Source of the DNA: Mycolicibacterium gilvum
GTDB lineage: Bacteria; Actinomycetota; Actinomycetes; Mycobacteriales; Mycobacteriaceae
Assembly (NCBI RefSeq): GCF_900454025.1
Contig: NZ_UGQM01000001.1
Coordinates: forward strand, 2,542,001-2,606,000
Direction: 5' to 3'
Length of the DNA stretch: 64,000 bases
Part shown: positions 1-8,747 of the stretch, in pieces
Layout: each line of letters starts with the position of its first letter
Numbering within the stretch: the first letter of the stretch is position 1
Translations under genes and position numbers: made by a program
Notes under the pieces: model-generated
Database searches by the model: none
The model's input: only the letters and a program-made list of their open reading frames with translations
Told to the model about the DNA's origin: nothing

Positions 1-276
1 CGCCGCGGTCAGGCACGGCCCTTCGAGGTAGCGCTGCTGGATCTTGTCCAGCAGCAGCGGCCAGTGATGGGTCGCGGCCGGGGTCTCGACGTGTTTGGCG
101 TTGCGCGTCAACGTGATTCCGGCGTACTGCGCGCCCGGGATCTCGGCGGCGGCATGCTCGGCGAGCTCGGCCACCACCGTGTCCGAATCCGCATCGGGCC
201 TGTTGTGCAGACCCTGCACCAACTCCGCCACACGAAGGTGTGCGGCTTCCACGTCGGCTGAATCGTTCACCGTCAC
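1..276 (-). CDS. GAF/ANTAR-type regulator, 5' end only
   Basis: Only the first 92 codons are inside the window; the gene runs off the left edge. The start is GTG at 276, reading V-T-V-N-D-S-A-D. The visible part has an amphipathic first helix and then a segment ending in HHWPLLLDKIQQRYLEGPCL. That pattern (ITLTRNAKHVETPAAT followed by a GPCL-type motif) is typical of the GAF sensor domain of mycobacterial GAF-plus-ANTAR transcription antiterminators. The ANTAR RNA-binding domain would lie outside the window, so the family is inferred from the GAF half alone. The gene is divergent from nothing nearby; the next gene shares its strand. Confidence 0.6.
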   Translation of the reverse strand, partial: MTVNDSADVEAAHLRVAELVQGLHNRPDADSDTVVAELAEHAAAEIPGAQYAGITLTRNAKHVETPAATHHWPLLLDKIQQRYLEGPCLTAA

Positions 277-468
277 CGTCCGAGTATTTCGCGTCAATAA
301 GACGTCCAGATTACCGCTGCCCCGCGCCCGGGGAGCGCGCATGGGCAATGTCGCTTCTGTGACGACGCCCGCACCGCAGACCGCGGTCGGTGGTGCACCC
401 GGGCACGCAGCACACGGCCACCGGTCCGGCCACGCAGCCACAGCGAACGCCGCAATCGCACCCTCTGG

Positions 469-966
469 TCAGAGGGCTCGCAGGTAGCGGTCGGTGACCG
501 CGCGCTGAATGGCCGACGTCAGCGGAGCGCCCAGCCGGCTCCACCACGTCGCGTGCCGGGAGAACGCCCTCACCTCGGCGTGGACGAGGTCGGTGGAGGG
601 GTCGTAGCGCACCAGGAACAGTTCCTCACCCGCCTCCGCGTGCCCCGGCAGCGTGCCGTAGGCGAAACCGCGTCGGTCCTGCTCGTCGACGACATAGACG
701 ACCCGGCACGGAGCGACGACAGGCCCGAGATGAACCAGCACCTCGGCGCCGACCTCGGCGACCGCCGTCGTCGTCTCCACGCGCAGGCCCGCGCCGCGCA
801 GCATTCCCCACCGCATGCCGTCGTTGCCGGCCCGCTCGAACCGCTCGCGGCCGCGCCCGATCACCGCCGACTTGCTCACGTGGTGATACCCCGCGGGCAG
901 CGCCCCCGCGGTGGCGCCGACCTCGGTGTACGTCAGCGATTTGCCGGCCAGGTCGGTCAGTTTCAC
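469..966 (-). CDS. DUF1990 family protein
   Basis: This 165-residue protein starts at ATG 966. It begins MKLTDLAGKSLTYTEVGAT and carries the family hallmarks GYHHVSKSAVIGRG near residues 26-39 and FAYGTLPGHAEAGEELF near residues 101-117. The length is usual for the DUF1990 family, which has been compared with the SRPBCC-like fold but has no proven reaction. The end is also typical: a Trp-rich segment (HATWWSRLGAP) and then a basic tail. It is divergent from the thioesterase that begins at 1024. The function is unknown; family membership is fairly secure. Confidence 0.8.
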   Translation of the reverse strand: MKLTDLAGKSLTYTEVGATAGALPAGYHHVSKSAVIGRGRERFERAGNDGMRWGMLRGAGLRVETTTAVAEVGAEVLVHLGPVVAPCRVVYVVDEQDRRGFAYGTLPGHAEAGEELFLVRYDPSTDLVHAEVRAFSRHATWWSRLGAPLTSAIQRAVTDRYLRAL

Positions 967-1023
967 CCGCCCAGCTTGTCACCGCGGGCGGGAGAACGGC
1001 GCGGCACCCAATACGGTGAGCGG

Positions 1024-1698
1024 GTGAGCACCAACGATGCGGCCGAAGCGCACACCGGTACCGGATTCGACGCCCACGTCGGCACCGGATTCGACGCCCA
1101 CGTCGGCGGGGGCTTCAATCCGCCCCGGCCCACCGACCGCGGCGGGCCGGACTACGGCCGCTTCGTCGAGGCGGTCCGCACTCTGCAGGACCACACCCGC
1201 GCCGCCGACGCCCCGGACGACGTGATCACCGCGGCCGCCGATCTGATCGAGAAGGCCTCGGCGCTGCTGGCCCCCTACGACGCCGACGAATGGTCCTCGC
1301 CGTCGGGCCGACGCATGGACCTGCCCAACCGCGGCAACATCCTGAGCCCGCCGATCGATCTGCGGGTGACCGACGGCCGCGTCGTCGGCACCGCGTGCTT
1401 CCGCCGCTACCACCTCGGACGCAACGGCGCTGCGCACGGCGGTGCCGTGGCCCACCTGTTCGACTCGCTGCTGGGCTTCACCGCGTTCAAGCTCAGCGGG
1501 AGCAAGGCTCAGCGCACCGCGTTCCTCCACGTGGACTACCGCAGGATCGCGCTGATCGGCGCCCAACTGCAGGTCGAAGCCGCCATCGACGATATCGTCG
1601 ACCGCAAGATCTACGTCTCGGGACGGCTGCTCGACGGCGAGCACGTCCTGGCCGACGCACATTCGCTGTTCGTGAAGCTGAAACCGGGTCAACCATGA
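1024..1698 (+). CDS. PaaI-type hotdog-fold acyl-CoA thioesterase
   Basis: The 224-residue product starts at GTG 1024 (V-S-T-N-D-A-A-E). Its C-terminal two thirds look like a PaaI/THEM4-type hotdog thioesterase: GNILSPPIDLRVTDGRVVG, the helix segment NGAAHGGAVAHLFDSLLG near residues 134-151 with the conserved HGG, and a strand containing RTAFLHVDYR. Such enzymes hydrolyse acyl-CoA thioesters; the substrate cannot be read here. The N-terminus has an exact eight-residue duplication (TGFDAHVG twice) encoded by a 24-bp tandem repeat. The stop overlaps the next start as ATGA, so the two genes are probably co-transcribed. Confidence 0.75.
   Translation: MSTNDAAEAHTGTGFDAHVGTGFDAHVGGGFNPPRPTDRGGPDYGRFVEAVRTLQDHTRAADAPDDVITAAADLIEKASALLAPYDADEWSSPSGRRMDLPNRGNILSPPIDLRVTDGRVVGTACFRRYHLGRNGAAHGGAVAHLFDSLLGFTAFKLSGSKAQRTAFLHVDYRRIALIGAQLQVEAAIDDIVDRKIYVSGRLLDGEHVLADAHSLFVKLKPGQP
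1060..1107 (+). repeat. Exact 24-bp tandem duplication
   Basis: Bases 1060-1083 and 1084-1107 are identical. The duplication is in frame near the 5' end of the thioesterase gene and duplicates eight residues (TGFDAHVG). It lies before the recognisable hotdog domain, so it probably sits in a flexible N-terminal extension. Confidence 0.9.
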
Positions 1699-2123
1699 CC
1701 GACACCGACAAGCCGGGATTCACCCGGCGGTGGGCGCGCCGCCGCGACCGGCTGCGCGAGCGACCCGTCGTCGACCTCACCTACCGCATCTCCGTGGGCG
1801 TCGTCGGGCTCGTCGTGCTGGGCCTCGGCATCCTGGCGATCCCGTATCCCGGCCCCGGCTGGGCCATCGTGTTCCTCGGGCTGGCGATCCTGGCCACCGA
1901 GTTCGACTGGGCCAAGAGGCTACTGGGCTACGCGCGCCGGCGCTACGACGCGGTGATGGACTGGTTCAAACAGCAGGGCCTGTGGGTGCAGGCGCTCGGC
2001 GCGCTGTTCACCTGCGCCGTGGTGGTGGGCACGCTGTGGCTGTTCGGGGCACTCGCTTTCGTCGGCAGGTGGTTCGGCCTGGAGTACGGCTGGCTCGATA
2101 GCCCCATTGGTATCGGATCGTGA
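1695..2123 (+). CDS. PGPGW family membrane protein (TIGR02611-like)
   Basis: This 142-residue membrane protein begins at ATG 1695, overlapping the stop of the thioesterase by four bases. The N-terminus is strongly basic (TRRWARRRDRLRERP). It is followed by a hydrophobic span, the diagnostic IPYPGPGWAIVFLGLAILA motif (about residues 56-74), a basic loop (WAKRLLGYARRRYDAV) and another transmembrane helix. This is the signature of the putative transmembrane PGPGW family found in actinobacteria. The role is unknown. It ends about 85 bases before thrS and may be transcribed with it. Confidence 0.8.
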   Translation: MTDTDKPGFTRRWARRRDRLRERPVVDLTYRISVGVVGLVVLGLGILAIPYPGPGWAIVFLGLAILATEFDWAKRLLGYARRRYDAVMDWFKQQGLWVQALGALFTCAVVVGTLWLFGALAFVGRWFGLEYGWLDSPIGIGS

Positions 2124-2209
2124 GGTGACGCCCCGATAGCATGGTCGCGGTCGATCCCGACCCGCCATACCGACAGCGTCCCCACCCACGGAGAGTTTGG
2201 AGAGCCCGC

Positions 2210-4297
2210 ATGAGCGCCCCCGCCCGCCCCGCCCCGGCAGCCCCGATCCGGGTCACTGCCGGGACGACCGCAGGGCAGGCGGTTCGCGACGCCGGCTTGC
2301 CGTCCCGCGGAGCACCCGACGCCGTCGTCGTGGTCCGAGACGCCGACGGGCGCCTGCGCGATCTGTCCTGGGTGCCCGACACCGACGTCGAGGTGACGCC
2401 GGTGGCCGCCGACACCGAGGACGGACGCAGCGTGATCCGGCATTCGGCCGCCCACGTGCTCGCCCAGGCGGTGCAGGAGATGTTCCCCGACGCCAAGCTC
2501 GGCATCGGGCCGCCCATCACCGACGGGTTCTACTACGACTTCGACGTCGCCGAGCCGTTCACCCCGGAGCACCTTCAGGCTCTCGAGAAGAAGATGCGCA
2601 AGATCGTCAAGGACGGTCAGATCTTCGAGCGGCGGGTGTTCGGATCCAAGGACGAAGCCCGCGCCGAGCTGGCCTCCGAGCCGTACAAGCTCGAGCTCAT
2701 CGACGACAAATCCGGAGCCGACGATCCGGAGGTCATGGAAGTGGGTGGGGATGAGCTCACCGCCTACGACAACCTCAATCCCCGGACCCGCGAACGGGTT
2801 TGGGGTGACCTGTGTCGTGGTCCGCACATCCCGACCACCCGCTACATCCCGGCGTTCACGCTGACCCGCAGCTCGGCGGCGTACTGGCGGGGCGATCAGA
2901 ACAACGCGAGCCTGCAGCGCATCTACGGCACGGCGTGGGAGTCCCAGGAAGCGCTCGACCGTCACCTGGAGCTGATCGAGGAAGCGCAGCGCCGCGACCA
3001 CCGCAAGCTCGGCGTCGAGCTGGACCTGTTCAGCTTCCCCGACGAATTGGGTTCGGGCCTACCGGTTTTCCATCCCAAGGGCGGCGTGGTGCGCCGCGAG
3101 CTCGAAGAGTACTCGCGTCGCAAGCACATCGAGGCCGGCTACGAGTTCGTCAACACCCCGCACATCACCAAGGAACAGCTCTACATCACTTCCGGGCACC
3201 TGGAGTGGTACGCCGACGGCATGTTCCCGCCGATGCAGATCGACGCCGAGTACAACGAGGACGGCACGGTCCGCAAACCCGGCCAGGACTATTACCTGAA
3301 GCCGATGAACTGCCCGATGCACCATCTGATCTACCGGTCCCGGGGTCGCTCCTACCGCGAACTCCCGTTGCGGCTCTTCGAGTTCGGCAGTGTGTATCGC
3401 TACGAGAAGTCCGGTGTCATCCACGGGCTGACCCGGGTGCGGGGCATGACGCAGGACGACGCGCACATCTACTGCACCCGTGAGGAGATGCGCGACGAGC
3501 TGGCGCGGCTGCTGCAGTTCGTGCTCGACCTGCTGGCCGATTACGGCCTGGACGACTTCTATCTGGAGCTGTCGACGAAGGATCCCGACAAGTTCGTCGG
3601 CTCCGACGATCTGTGGGAGGAAGCCACCGAGACGCTGCGCGAAGTCGCCGAATCGTCCGGCCTGGCGCTGGTGCCCGACCCGGGCGGCGCGGCGTTCTAC
3701 GGGCCGAAGATCTCGGTGCAGGTGCGTGACGCGCTGGGGCGCAACTGGCAGATGTCGACCATCCAGCTCGACTTCAACATGCCCGACCGCTTCGAGCTCG
3801 AGTACACCAGCTCCGACGGCACACGCCGGCGGCCGGTGCTGATCCACCGCGCCCTGTTCGGCTCGATCGAACGGTTCTTCGGGGTGCTCACCGAGCACTA
3901 CGCCGGTGCGTTCCCGGTCTGGCTGGCGCCCGTGCAGGTCGTCGGCATCCCCGTCGCCGACGCGCACGCGGGCTACCTCGACGGCGTCGCGGCGGAGCTG
4001 CGCCGGCGCGGTATCCGCGTGGAGGTGGACGCCAGCGACGACAGGATGGCCAAGAAGATCGTCAACCACACCAACCAGAAGGTGCCGTTCATGCTCCTGG
4101 CGGGCGACAAGGACGTGGAGGCGGGCGCCGTCTCGTTCCGTTTCGGCGACCGCACCCAGATCAACGGGGTGCCCCGCGACCAGGCGGTGGAGGCGATCGT
4201 GGACTGGGTCCGCCGCCGCGAGAACGCCACTCCCACAGCCGAACTGGTCGTCCTGCCCTCGGGCGACGCGCAGAGTCCGGTAGCAGGCGAGGGGTGA
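2210..4297 (+). CDS. thrS: Threonyl-tRNA synthetase
   Basis: ThrS charges tRNA-Thr in the cytoplasm. The product is 695 residues. ATG 2210 is chosen because GGAGAG lies just upstream and the protein then begins [12 protein letters not shown] like the mycobacterial enzyme; a longer in-frame extension to 2141 exists but is not needed. Domains in order: N-terminal TGS-like domain (about 15-75); editing domain with the HxxxH motif in [10 protein letters not shown] (near 78); class II catalytic core with KPMNCPMHH (near 365) and [10 protein letters not shown] (near 545); anticodon-binding domain with [11 protein letters not shown]. The downstream HIT gene begins two bases after the stop, so thrS heads the phosphatidylinositol mannoside operon. 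Confidence 0.97.
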   Translation: MSAPARPAPAAPIRVTAGTTAGQAVRDAGLPSRGAPDAVVVVRDADGRLRDLSWVPDTDVEVTPVAADTEDGRSVIRHSAAHVLAQAVQEMFPDAKLGIGPPITDGFYYDFDVAEPFTPEHLQALEKKMRKIVKDGQIFERRVFGSKDEARAELASEPYKLELIDDKSGADDPEVMEVGGDELTAYDNLNPRTRERVWGDLCRGPHIPTTRYIPAFTLTRSSAAYWRGDQNNASLQRIYGTAWESQEALDRHLELIEEAQRRDHRKLGVELDLFSFPDELGSGLPVFHPKGGVVRRELEEYSRRKHIEAGYEFVNTPHITKEQLYITSGHLEWYADGMFPPMQIDAEYNEDGTVRKPGQDYYLKPMNCPMHHLIYRSRGRSYRELPLRLFEFGSVYRYEKSGVIHGLTRVRGMTQDDAHIYCTREEMRDELARLLQFVLDLLADYGLDDFYLELSTKDPDKFVGSDDLWEEATETLREVAESSGLALVPDPGGAAFYGPKISVQVRDALGRNWQMSTIQLDFNMPDRFELEYTSSDGTRRRPVLIHRALFGSIERFFGVLTEHYAGAFPVWLAPVQVVGIPVADAHAGYLDGVAAELRRRGIRVEVDASDDRMAKKIVNHTNQKVPFMLLAGDKDVEAGAVSFRFGDRTQINGVPRDQAVEAIVDWVRRRENATPTAELVVLPSGDAQSPVAGEG

Positions 4298-4298
4298 C

Positions 4299-4847
4299 GT
4301 GGACCCGGAGGACACGATCGTAGATCGCGGCGTCGGCGACCCGGACCGTCTGCAGCGGCTCTGGACGCCGCACCGGATGACGTACATCGCCGACGCGGTG
4401 AAGGGCGGTTCGGCGGCATCGTCGGAGCCGTTCAGCGACATCCCGAACATGTCGGACGAGGACGGGCTGGTGGTGGCCCGCGGCGATCTGGTGTACGCGG
4501 TGCTCAACCTGTACCCGTACAACCCCGGTCACCTGATGGTCGTGCCCTACCGCCGCGTCGCCGAGCTGGAGAACCTCACCGAGGACGAGAGCGCCGAGCT
4601 GATGGCGTTCACGCAGAAGGCCATCCGGGTGATGAAGACGGTGTCGCGGCCGCACGGCTTCAACGTCGGACTCAACCTGGGCACCTCGGCGGGCGGCTCG
4701 CTGTCGGAGCACCTGCACATGCACGTCGTTCCCCGCTGGGGTGGGGACGCCAACTTCATCACCGTCATCGGCGACTCCAAGGTCATTCCGCAGCTGCTGC
4801 GCGACACCCGGCTGCTCCTGGCCACCGAGTGGGAAAACCAGAAGTGA
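4299..4847 (+). CDS. HIT family protein, probable AP4A phosphorylase
   Basis: The 182-residue protein starts at GTG 4299, one base after the thrS stop. The histidine triad HLHMHVVPRW lies near residues 138-147, preceded by the NLYPYNPGHLMVVPYR strand typical of HIT nucleotide hydrolases and transferases. It is the counterpart of M. tuberculosis Rv2613c, described as a diadenosine tetraphosphate phosphorylase. That fits its place beside an aminoacyl-tRNA synthetase, since synthetases make AP4A as a by-product. The reaction is assigned by homology; the HIT fold is seen directly. The 3' end overlaps pgsA1 by four bases. Confidence 0.9.
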   Translation: MDPEDTIVDRGVGDPDRLQRLWTPHRMTYIADAVKGGSAASSEPFSDIPNMSDEDGLVVARGDLVYAVLNLYPYNPGHLMVVPYRRVAELENLTEDESAELMAFTQKAIRVMKTVSRPHGFNVGLNLGTSAGGSLSEHLHMHVVPRWGGDANFITVIGDSKVIPQLLRDTRLLLATEWENQK

Positions 4848-5506
4848 GCAACTTCTATCTGATGACCCGCGCGGCGTATGCGAAGCTGTCGCGTCCCGTG
4901 GCCAAGGGTGCACTCAAGGTCGGTCTGACCCCCGACAGCGTCACGATCCTCGGCACCGCCGGATCGGTGCTCGCCGCGCTGACACTGTTCCCGATCGGGC
5001 AGCTGTGGTGGGGCGCGGTCGCCGTCTCGTTCTTCGTGCTCGCCGACATGCTCGACGGCGCGATGGCCCGCGAACGCGGCGGCGGAACACGATTCGGCGC
5101 CGTGCTGGACGCCGCCTGCGACCGGATCAGCGACGGCGCGGTGTTCTGTGGCCTGCTGTGGTGGGCCGCGTTCGGCCTGCAGAGTGCCGAACTGGTGGTC
5201 GCGACGATGATCTGCCTGGTCTCCTCGCAGGTCATCTCCTACATCAAGGCCCGCGCCGAGGCCAGCGGACTGTCCGGTGACGGCGGCCTCATCGAACGTC
5301 CCGAGCGTCTGGTGATCGTGCTCGTCGGGGCGGGTCTGGCGGGCTTCCCGCTGTTCCCGCTGCCGTGGCTGCTCCACGTCGCGATGTGGCTGCTGGCGGT
5401 CACCAGCCTGATCACCGTGGGTCAGCGGCTGCACAGTGTGCGCACCTCCGCCGCGGCCATGGAGCCGCTGTCGGTGCCCGACAAGCCGGAGGCCACCGAG
5501 CAATGA
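4844..5506 (+). CDS. pgsA1: Phosphatidylinositol phosphate synthase
   Basis: This integral membrane CDP-alcohol phosphotransferase joins CDP-diacylglycerol to inositol phosphate, the first step to phosphatidylinositol and the mannosides. It is 220 residues with the signature D-G-x2-A-R-x8-G-x3-D-x3-D visible as DMLDGAMARERGGGTRF and then GAVLDAACD (about residues 67-93). About six hydrophobic helices follow, with the conserved SQVISYIKARAEASGL segment. The start is GTG 4844, overlapping the HIT stop. It matches M. tuberculosis PgsA1 (Rv2612c) closely. It is translationally coupled at its 3' end to patA (ATGA). Confidence 0.95.
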   Translation: MSNFYLMTRAAYAKLSRPVAKGALKVGLTPDSVTILGTAGSVLAALTLFPIGQLWWGAVAVSFFVLADMLDGAMARERGGGTRFGAVLDAACDRISDGAVFCGLLWWAAFGLQSAELVVATMICLVSSQVISYIKARAEASGLSGDGGLIERPERLVIVLVGAGLAGFPLFPLPWLLHVAMWLLAVTSLITVGQRLHSVRTSAAAMEPLSVPDKPEATEQ

Positions 5507-6456
5507 CCCGCGACCAGGGTGCGGTGCGCGACGGTGGGGGACTGTTGGCGTTTCCGTCGGCGCTGGCGGGTCAGCTCAGCGACTGGGGGTACGCCGCAGG
5601 CTGGCGGCTGGTGCGTGCCGCGCCGGACATCGTGGCGCGCAACACCTTTGAGGCCGGTGCCGTGTGGGCGTCGCGCAACGGCGGACCCGACCAGCTGCGC
5701 AGGAACCTGGCGCGGGTGATCGGCTCGGCTCCCGCGGAGGTGCCGGATTCCCTGATGCGGGCGTCGCTGGCGTCCTACGCGCGCTACTGGCGTGAGGCGT
5801 TCCGGCTGCCGTCGATGGACCATGCGGAGCTGGGCAGGAAACTGTGGGTGCGCGACATCGAGACGGTGTTCGCCGCGCTCGAGCACGGTCGCGGCGCGGT
5901 GCTGGCGCTGCCGCACAGCGGCAACTGGGACATGGCCGGGGTGTGGCTGGCGCAGAACCACGGCACCTTCGCCACCGTCGCCGAACGGCTCAAGCCCGAA
6001 TCGCTGTACAACCGGTTCCTCGCCTACCGGCAGAGCCTGGGGTTCAACGTGGTGCCGTCGTCGGGGGGCGAACGACCCGCCTACGACGTGGTCCGCGACT
6101 GGCTGCTCGACAACGGCATCGTCTGCCTGATGGCCGACCGGGACCTGAGCCGCCGGGGTGTCGAGGTCGACTTCTTCGGCGAGCCCAGCCGACTGCCCGC
6201 CGGGCCGGCGAAGCTCGCGATCGAGACGGGTGCCCCGCTGTTCCCGGCGCACTGCTGGTTCGACGGCGACGGCTGGGGGTGCGCCGTGTACGAACCGATC
6301 GACACGTCGTCGGGTGATGTCTCCGCGGTCACCCAGGCCCTGGCGGACCGGTTCGCGGCGAACATCGCCGCGCACCCCGAGGACTGGCACATGATGCAGC
6401 CCCAGTGGGTGGCCGACCTGTCCGACGAGCGCAGGGCCCACCTGGAGGGAACGTGA
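5503..6456 (+). CDS. patA: Phosphatidylinositol mannoside acyltransferase
   Basis: PatA transfers an acyl chain from acyl-CoA to the mannose of PIM1/PIM2 on the inner face of the membrane. The 317-residue protein belongs to the LpxL/HtrB-like lysophospholipid acyltransferase family. The catalytic H-x4-D motif is present as LPHSGNWDM (near residues 138-146), and downstream come the DRDLSRRGVEVDFFGEP substrate-site segment and the RLPAGPAKLA block. The start ATG 5503 overlaps the pgsA1 stop. It sits between pgsA1 and pimA as in other mycobacteria (Rv2611c), which supports the assignment. Confidence 0.94.
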   Translation: MTRDQGAVRDGGGLLAFPSALAGQLSDWGYAAGWRLVRAAPDIVARNTFEAGAVWASRNGGPDQLRRNLARVIGSAPAEVPDSLMRASLASYARYWREAFRLPSMDHAELGRKLWVRDIETVFAALEHGRGAVLALPHSGNWDMAGVWLAQNHGTFATVAERLKPESLYNRFLAYRQSLGFNVVPSSGGERPAYDVVRDWLLDNGIVCLMADRDLSRRGVEVDFFGEPSRLPAGPAKLAIETGAPLFPAHCWFDGDGWGCAVYEPIDTSSGDVSAVTQALADRFAANIAAHPEDWHMMQPQWVADLSDERRAHLEGT

Positions 6457-6487
6457 GGCGCGGGCGTGCGACGAGGCGACCGTCCTG

Positions 6488-7618
6488 ATGCGCATCGGCA
6501 TGGTCTGCCCCTACTCGTTCGACGTGCCCGGCGGGGTGCAGTCGCACGTGCTGCAGCTGGCGGAGGTGATGCGCGTCGACGGGCACGAGGTCAGCGTGCT
6601 CGCGCCGGCGTCCCCGGACGCCCAGGACTCGCTGCCCGACTACGTCGTCTCCGGCGGCAGGGCGGTGCCGATCCCGTACAACGGTTCGGTGGCCCGGTTG
6701 CGGTTCGGTCCCGCCACTCACCGTCTGGTGAAGAAGTGGATCCAGCAGGGCCGTTTCGACGTCCTGCACCTGCACGAACCGAACGCGCCGAGCCTGTCGA
6801 TGCTGGCGCTGAACATCGCCTCCGGGCCGATCGTGGCGACGTTCCACACCTCGACGACGAAGTCGCTGACCCTGTCGGTGTTCGAGCCGATCCTGCGGCC
6901 CATGCACGAGAAGATCGTCGGGCGCATCGCGGTGTCCGATCTGGCGCGCCGCTGGCAGATGGAGTCGCTGGGCAGCGACGCCGTCGAGATCCCCAATGGC
7001 GTGGACGTCGGCAGCTTCGCCACCGCGCCGCTGCTGCCCGGTTACCCGCGAACGGGCCCGACGGTGCTGTTCCTGGGCCGCTTCGACGAACCCCGCAAGG
7101 GCATGGCGGTGCTGCTGGGGGCGCTGCCGGCGGTGGTGGAGCCATTCCCCGACGTGGAGATCCTGGTCGTCGGCCGCGGCGACGAGGACGAACTGCGCAG
7201 CCAGGCCGGACCGCTCGCCGGGCACCTGCGGTTTCTGGGGCAGGTCGGCGACGCGGAGAAGGCGTCGGCGATGCGCAGCGCCGACGTGTACTGCGCACCC
7301 AACACCGGGGGTGAGAGTTTCGGCATCGTGCTCGTGGAGGCGATGGCCGCCGGCACCGCGGTGGTGGCCAGCGACCTGGACGCATTCAGGCGCGTTCTCG
7401 ACGACGGTGAGGCCGGCCGGTTGGTGACCGTCGACGACTCCGCCGCCCTGGCGCAAGGGCTGGTCGAGGTGCTTTCCGATGCCGCCGTGCGCCGCCGTTA
7501 CATCGAGTGCGCGACCCGCGCCGTGGCGCGCTACGACTGGTCGGTGGTCGGTAAGCAGATCATGCGGGTCTACGAGACCGTCGCGGGCTCCGGGGTGAAG
7601 GTGCGGGTCGAGTCGTGA
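6488..7618 (+). CDS. pimA: Phosphatidyl-myo-inositol mannosyltransferase PimA
   Basis: PimA adds the first mannose from GDP-mannose to phosphatidylinositol at the cytoplasmic membrane. This GT-B fold, GT4-family enzyme has 376 residues. It opens MRIGMVCPYSFDVPGGVQ with the glycine-rich PI-site loop. It has VLHLHEPNAPSLS, the hinge IPNGVDVGSF, and the nucleotide-sugar E-x7-E motif in GGESFGIVLVEAMAAG (near 276-291). The gene follows patA by 31 bases and overlaps the Nudix gene (GTGA). It is the counterpart of Rv2610c. Confidence 0.96.
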   Translation: MRIGMVCPYSFDVPGGVQSHVLQLAEVMRVDGHEVSVLAPASPDAQDSLPDYVVSGGRAVPIPYNGSVARLRFGPATHRLVKKWIQQGRFDVLHLHEPNAPSLSMLALNIASGPIVATFHTSTTKSLTLSVFEPILRPMHEKIVGRIAVSDLARRWQMESLGSDAVEIPNGVDVGSFATAPLLPGYPRTGPTVLFLGRFDEPRKGMAVLLGALPAVVEPFPDVEILVVGRGDEDELRSQAGPLAGHLRFLGQVGDAEKASAMRSADVYCAPNTGGESFGIVLVEAMAAGTAVVASDLDAFRRVLDDGEAGRLVTVDDSAALAQGLVEVLSDAAVRRRYIECATRAVARYDWSVVGKQIMRVYETVAGSGVKVRVES

Positions 7619-8658
7619 TCCCGTGGATCACCGCCGTCGTCATCGCGGTCGTGGTCGGCGCGGTGCTGCTGATCCTGACGTGGGCCTATCAGACCGCGAC
7701 CCGGTTGGACCGTCTCCATGTGCGCTACGACCTGTCCTGGCAGGCGCTCGACGGCGCGCTGGCGCGCCGGGCGGTGGTCGCGCGCGCCGTCGCGGTGGAG
7801 GCGTACGGCGGGGGACCCGAGGGTAGACGGCTGGCTGCGCTGGCCGACGTCGCCGAGCGGGCGCCGCGGGCGTCGCGCGAGGCCGCGGAGAACGAGTTGT
7901 CCGCGGCGCTGGCCCGGGTCAACCCGTCGTCGCTGGCGGTGGCCATGGTCGCCGAACTGGCCGACGCCGAGGCGCGTGTCCTGTTGGCCCGCCGTTTCCA
8001 CAACGACGCGGTCCGCGACACCCTCGCGCTGCGCGAGCGCCCGTTGGTGCGCATGCTGCGTCTCGGCGGCACTGCTTCTCTACCAACCTATTTCGAGATC
8101 GCCGAGGCAGGGGAGATGTCTGCGCGGGAACTGGCGCCGGCGCGCAGGCGCACGTCGTCGCGCATCGTGCTGCTCGACGAGGACGGCGCCGTGCTGCTGC
8201 TGTGCGGCTCCGATCCCGCCGGCGCGGACGCGCCGACACCCCCGCCCCGCTGGTGGTTCACGATCGGCGGCGCCACGCAGCTGGGGGAGTCGCTGGCCCA
8301 GGCCGCGGTGCGCGAACTCGAGGAGGAGACCGGGCTGGCGGTGGCTCCGGAGGCGATGGTGGGTCCGGTGTGGCGCCGCGACGCGGTCATCGACTTCAAC
8401 GGCGCGGTCATCCGCAGCGAGGAGATGTACTTCGTGCACCGCACCCGGCGGTTCGAGCCCTCCGACGCCGGCCGATCCGGGCTTGAGCGCACCTACATTC
8501 ACGATCACCGATGGTGCGATGCGACAATGATCGGCAAGCTGGTCGCCGACGGTGAGAACGTGTATCCCCGGCAACTGGGTGAGCTTCTCGACGAAGCCAA
8601 CAGGCTCGCCGACGCGCCGGACGAGGTGCCGGCCGGCCCGGTGCGATCGATCAGGTGA
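7615..8658 (+). CDS. Membrane-anchored Nudix hydrolase
   Basis: The 347-residue protein starts at GTG 7615, overlapping pimA. One hydrophobic helix (ITAVVIAVVVGAVLLILTWAY) forms an N-terminal anchor. A helical region rich in Ala, Arg and Glu follows, then a C-terminal Nudix domain. The Nudix box G-x5-E-x7-REUxEExGU is intact as GESLAQAAVRELEEETGLAV (about residues 226-245). It corresponds to Rv2609c, always last in the phosphatidylinositol mannoside cluster. Nudix enzymes cleave nucleoside diphosphate-linked substrates; a link to GDP-mannose or CDP-lipid turnover is inferred from position only. Confidence 0.85.
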   Translation: MIPWITAVVIAVVVGAVLLILTWAYQTATRLDRLHVRYDLSWQALDGALARRAVVARAVAVEAYGGGPEGRRLAALADVAERAPRASREAAENELSAALARVNPSSLAVAMVAELADAEARVLLARRFHNDAVRDTLALRERPLVRMLRLGGTASLPTYFEIAEAGEMSARELAPARRRTSSRIVLLDEDGAVLLLCGSDPAGADAPTPPPRWWFTIGGATQLGESLAQAAVRELEEETGLAVAPEAMVGPVWRRDAVIDFNGAVIRSEEMYFVHRTRRFEPSDAGRSGLERTYIHDHRWCDATMIGKLVADGENVYPRQLGELLDEANRLADAPDEVPAGPVRSIR

Positions 8659-8713
8659 GGTGAGTGGGCTCACAGGCCCGGCGCAGCGGATCGAATGGAT
8701 TTGCGGCCGCCTC

Positions 8714-8719
8714 TAAACT
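8714..8719 (+). promoter_or_regulatory. Candidate -10 element of pdxS
   Basis: TAAACT fits the mycobacterial TANNNT -10 pattern and lies 29 bases before the pdxS start, which has a strong ribosome binding site AAGGAG at 8736-8741. No convincing -35 box is present. The call is by pattern only. Confidence 0.35.
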
Positions 8720-8747
8720 GGATCAGCAGCGAATTAAGGAGATAGCA

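Noticed and set aside
341..487. A 48-codon plus-strand frame between the GAF/ANTAR gene and the DUF1990 gene
   Set aside because: No ribosome binding site, low complexity (Ala, Gly, His) and overlap with the end of the DUF1990 gene.
2141..2209. Upstream extension of thrS
   Set aside because: The added 23 codons lack the usual ThrS opening and a binding site; ATG 2210 has GGAGAG and matches the family.
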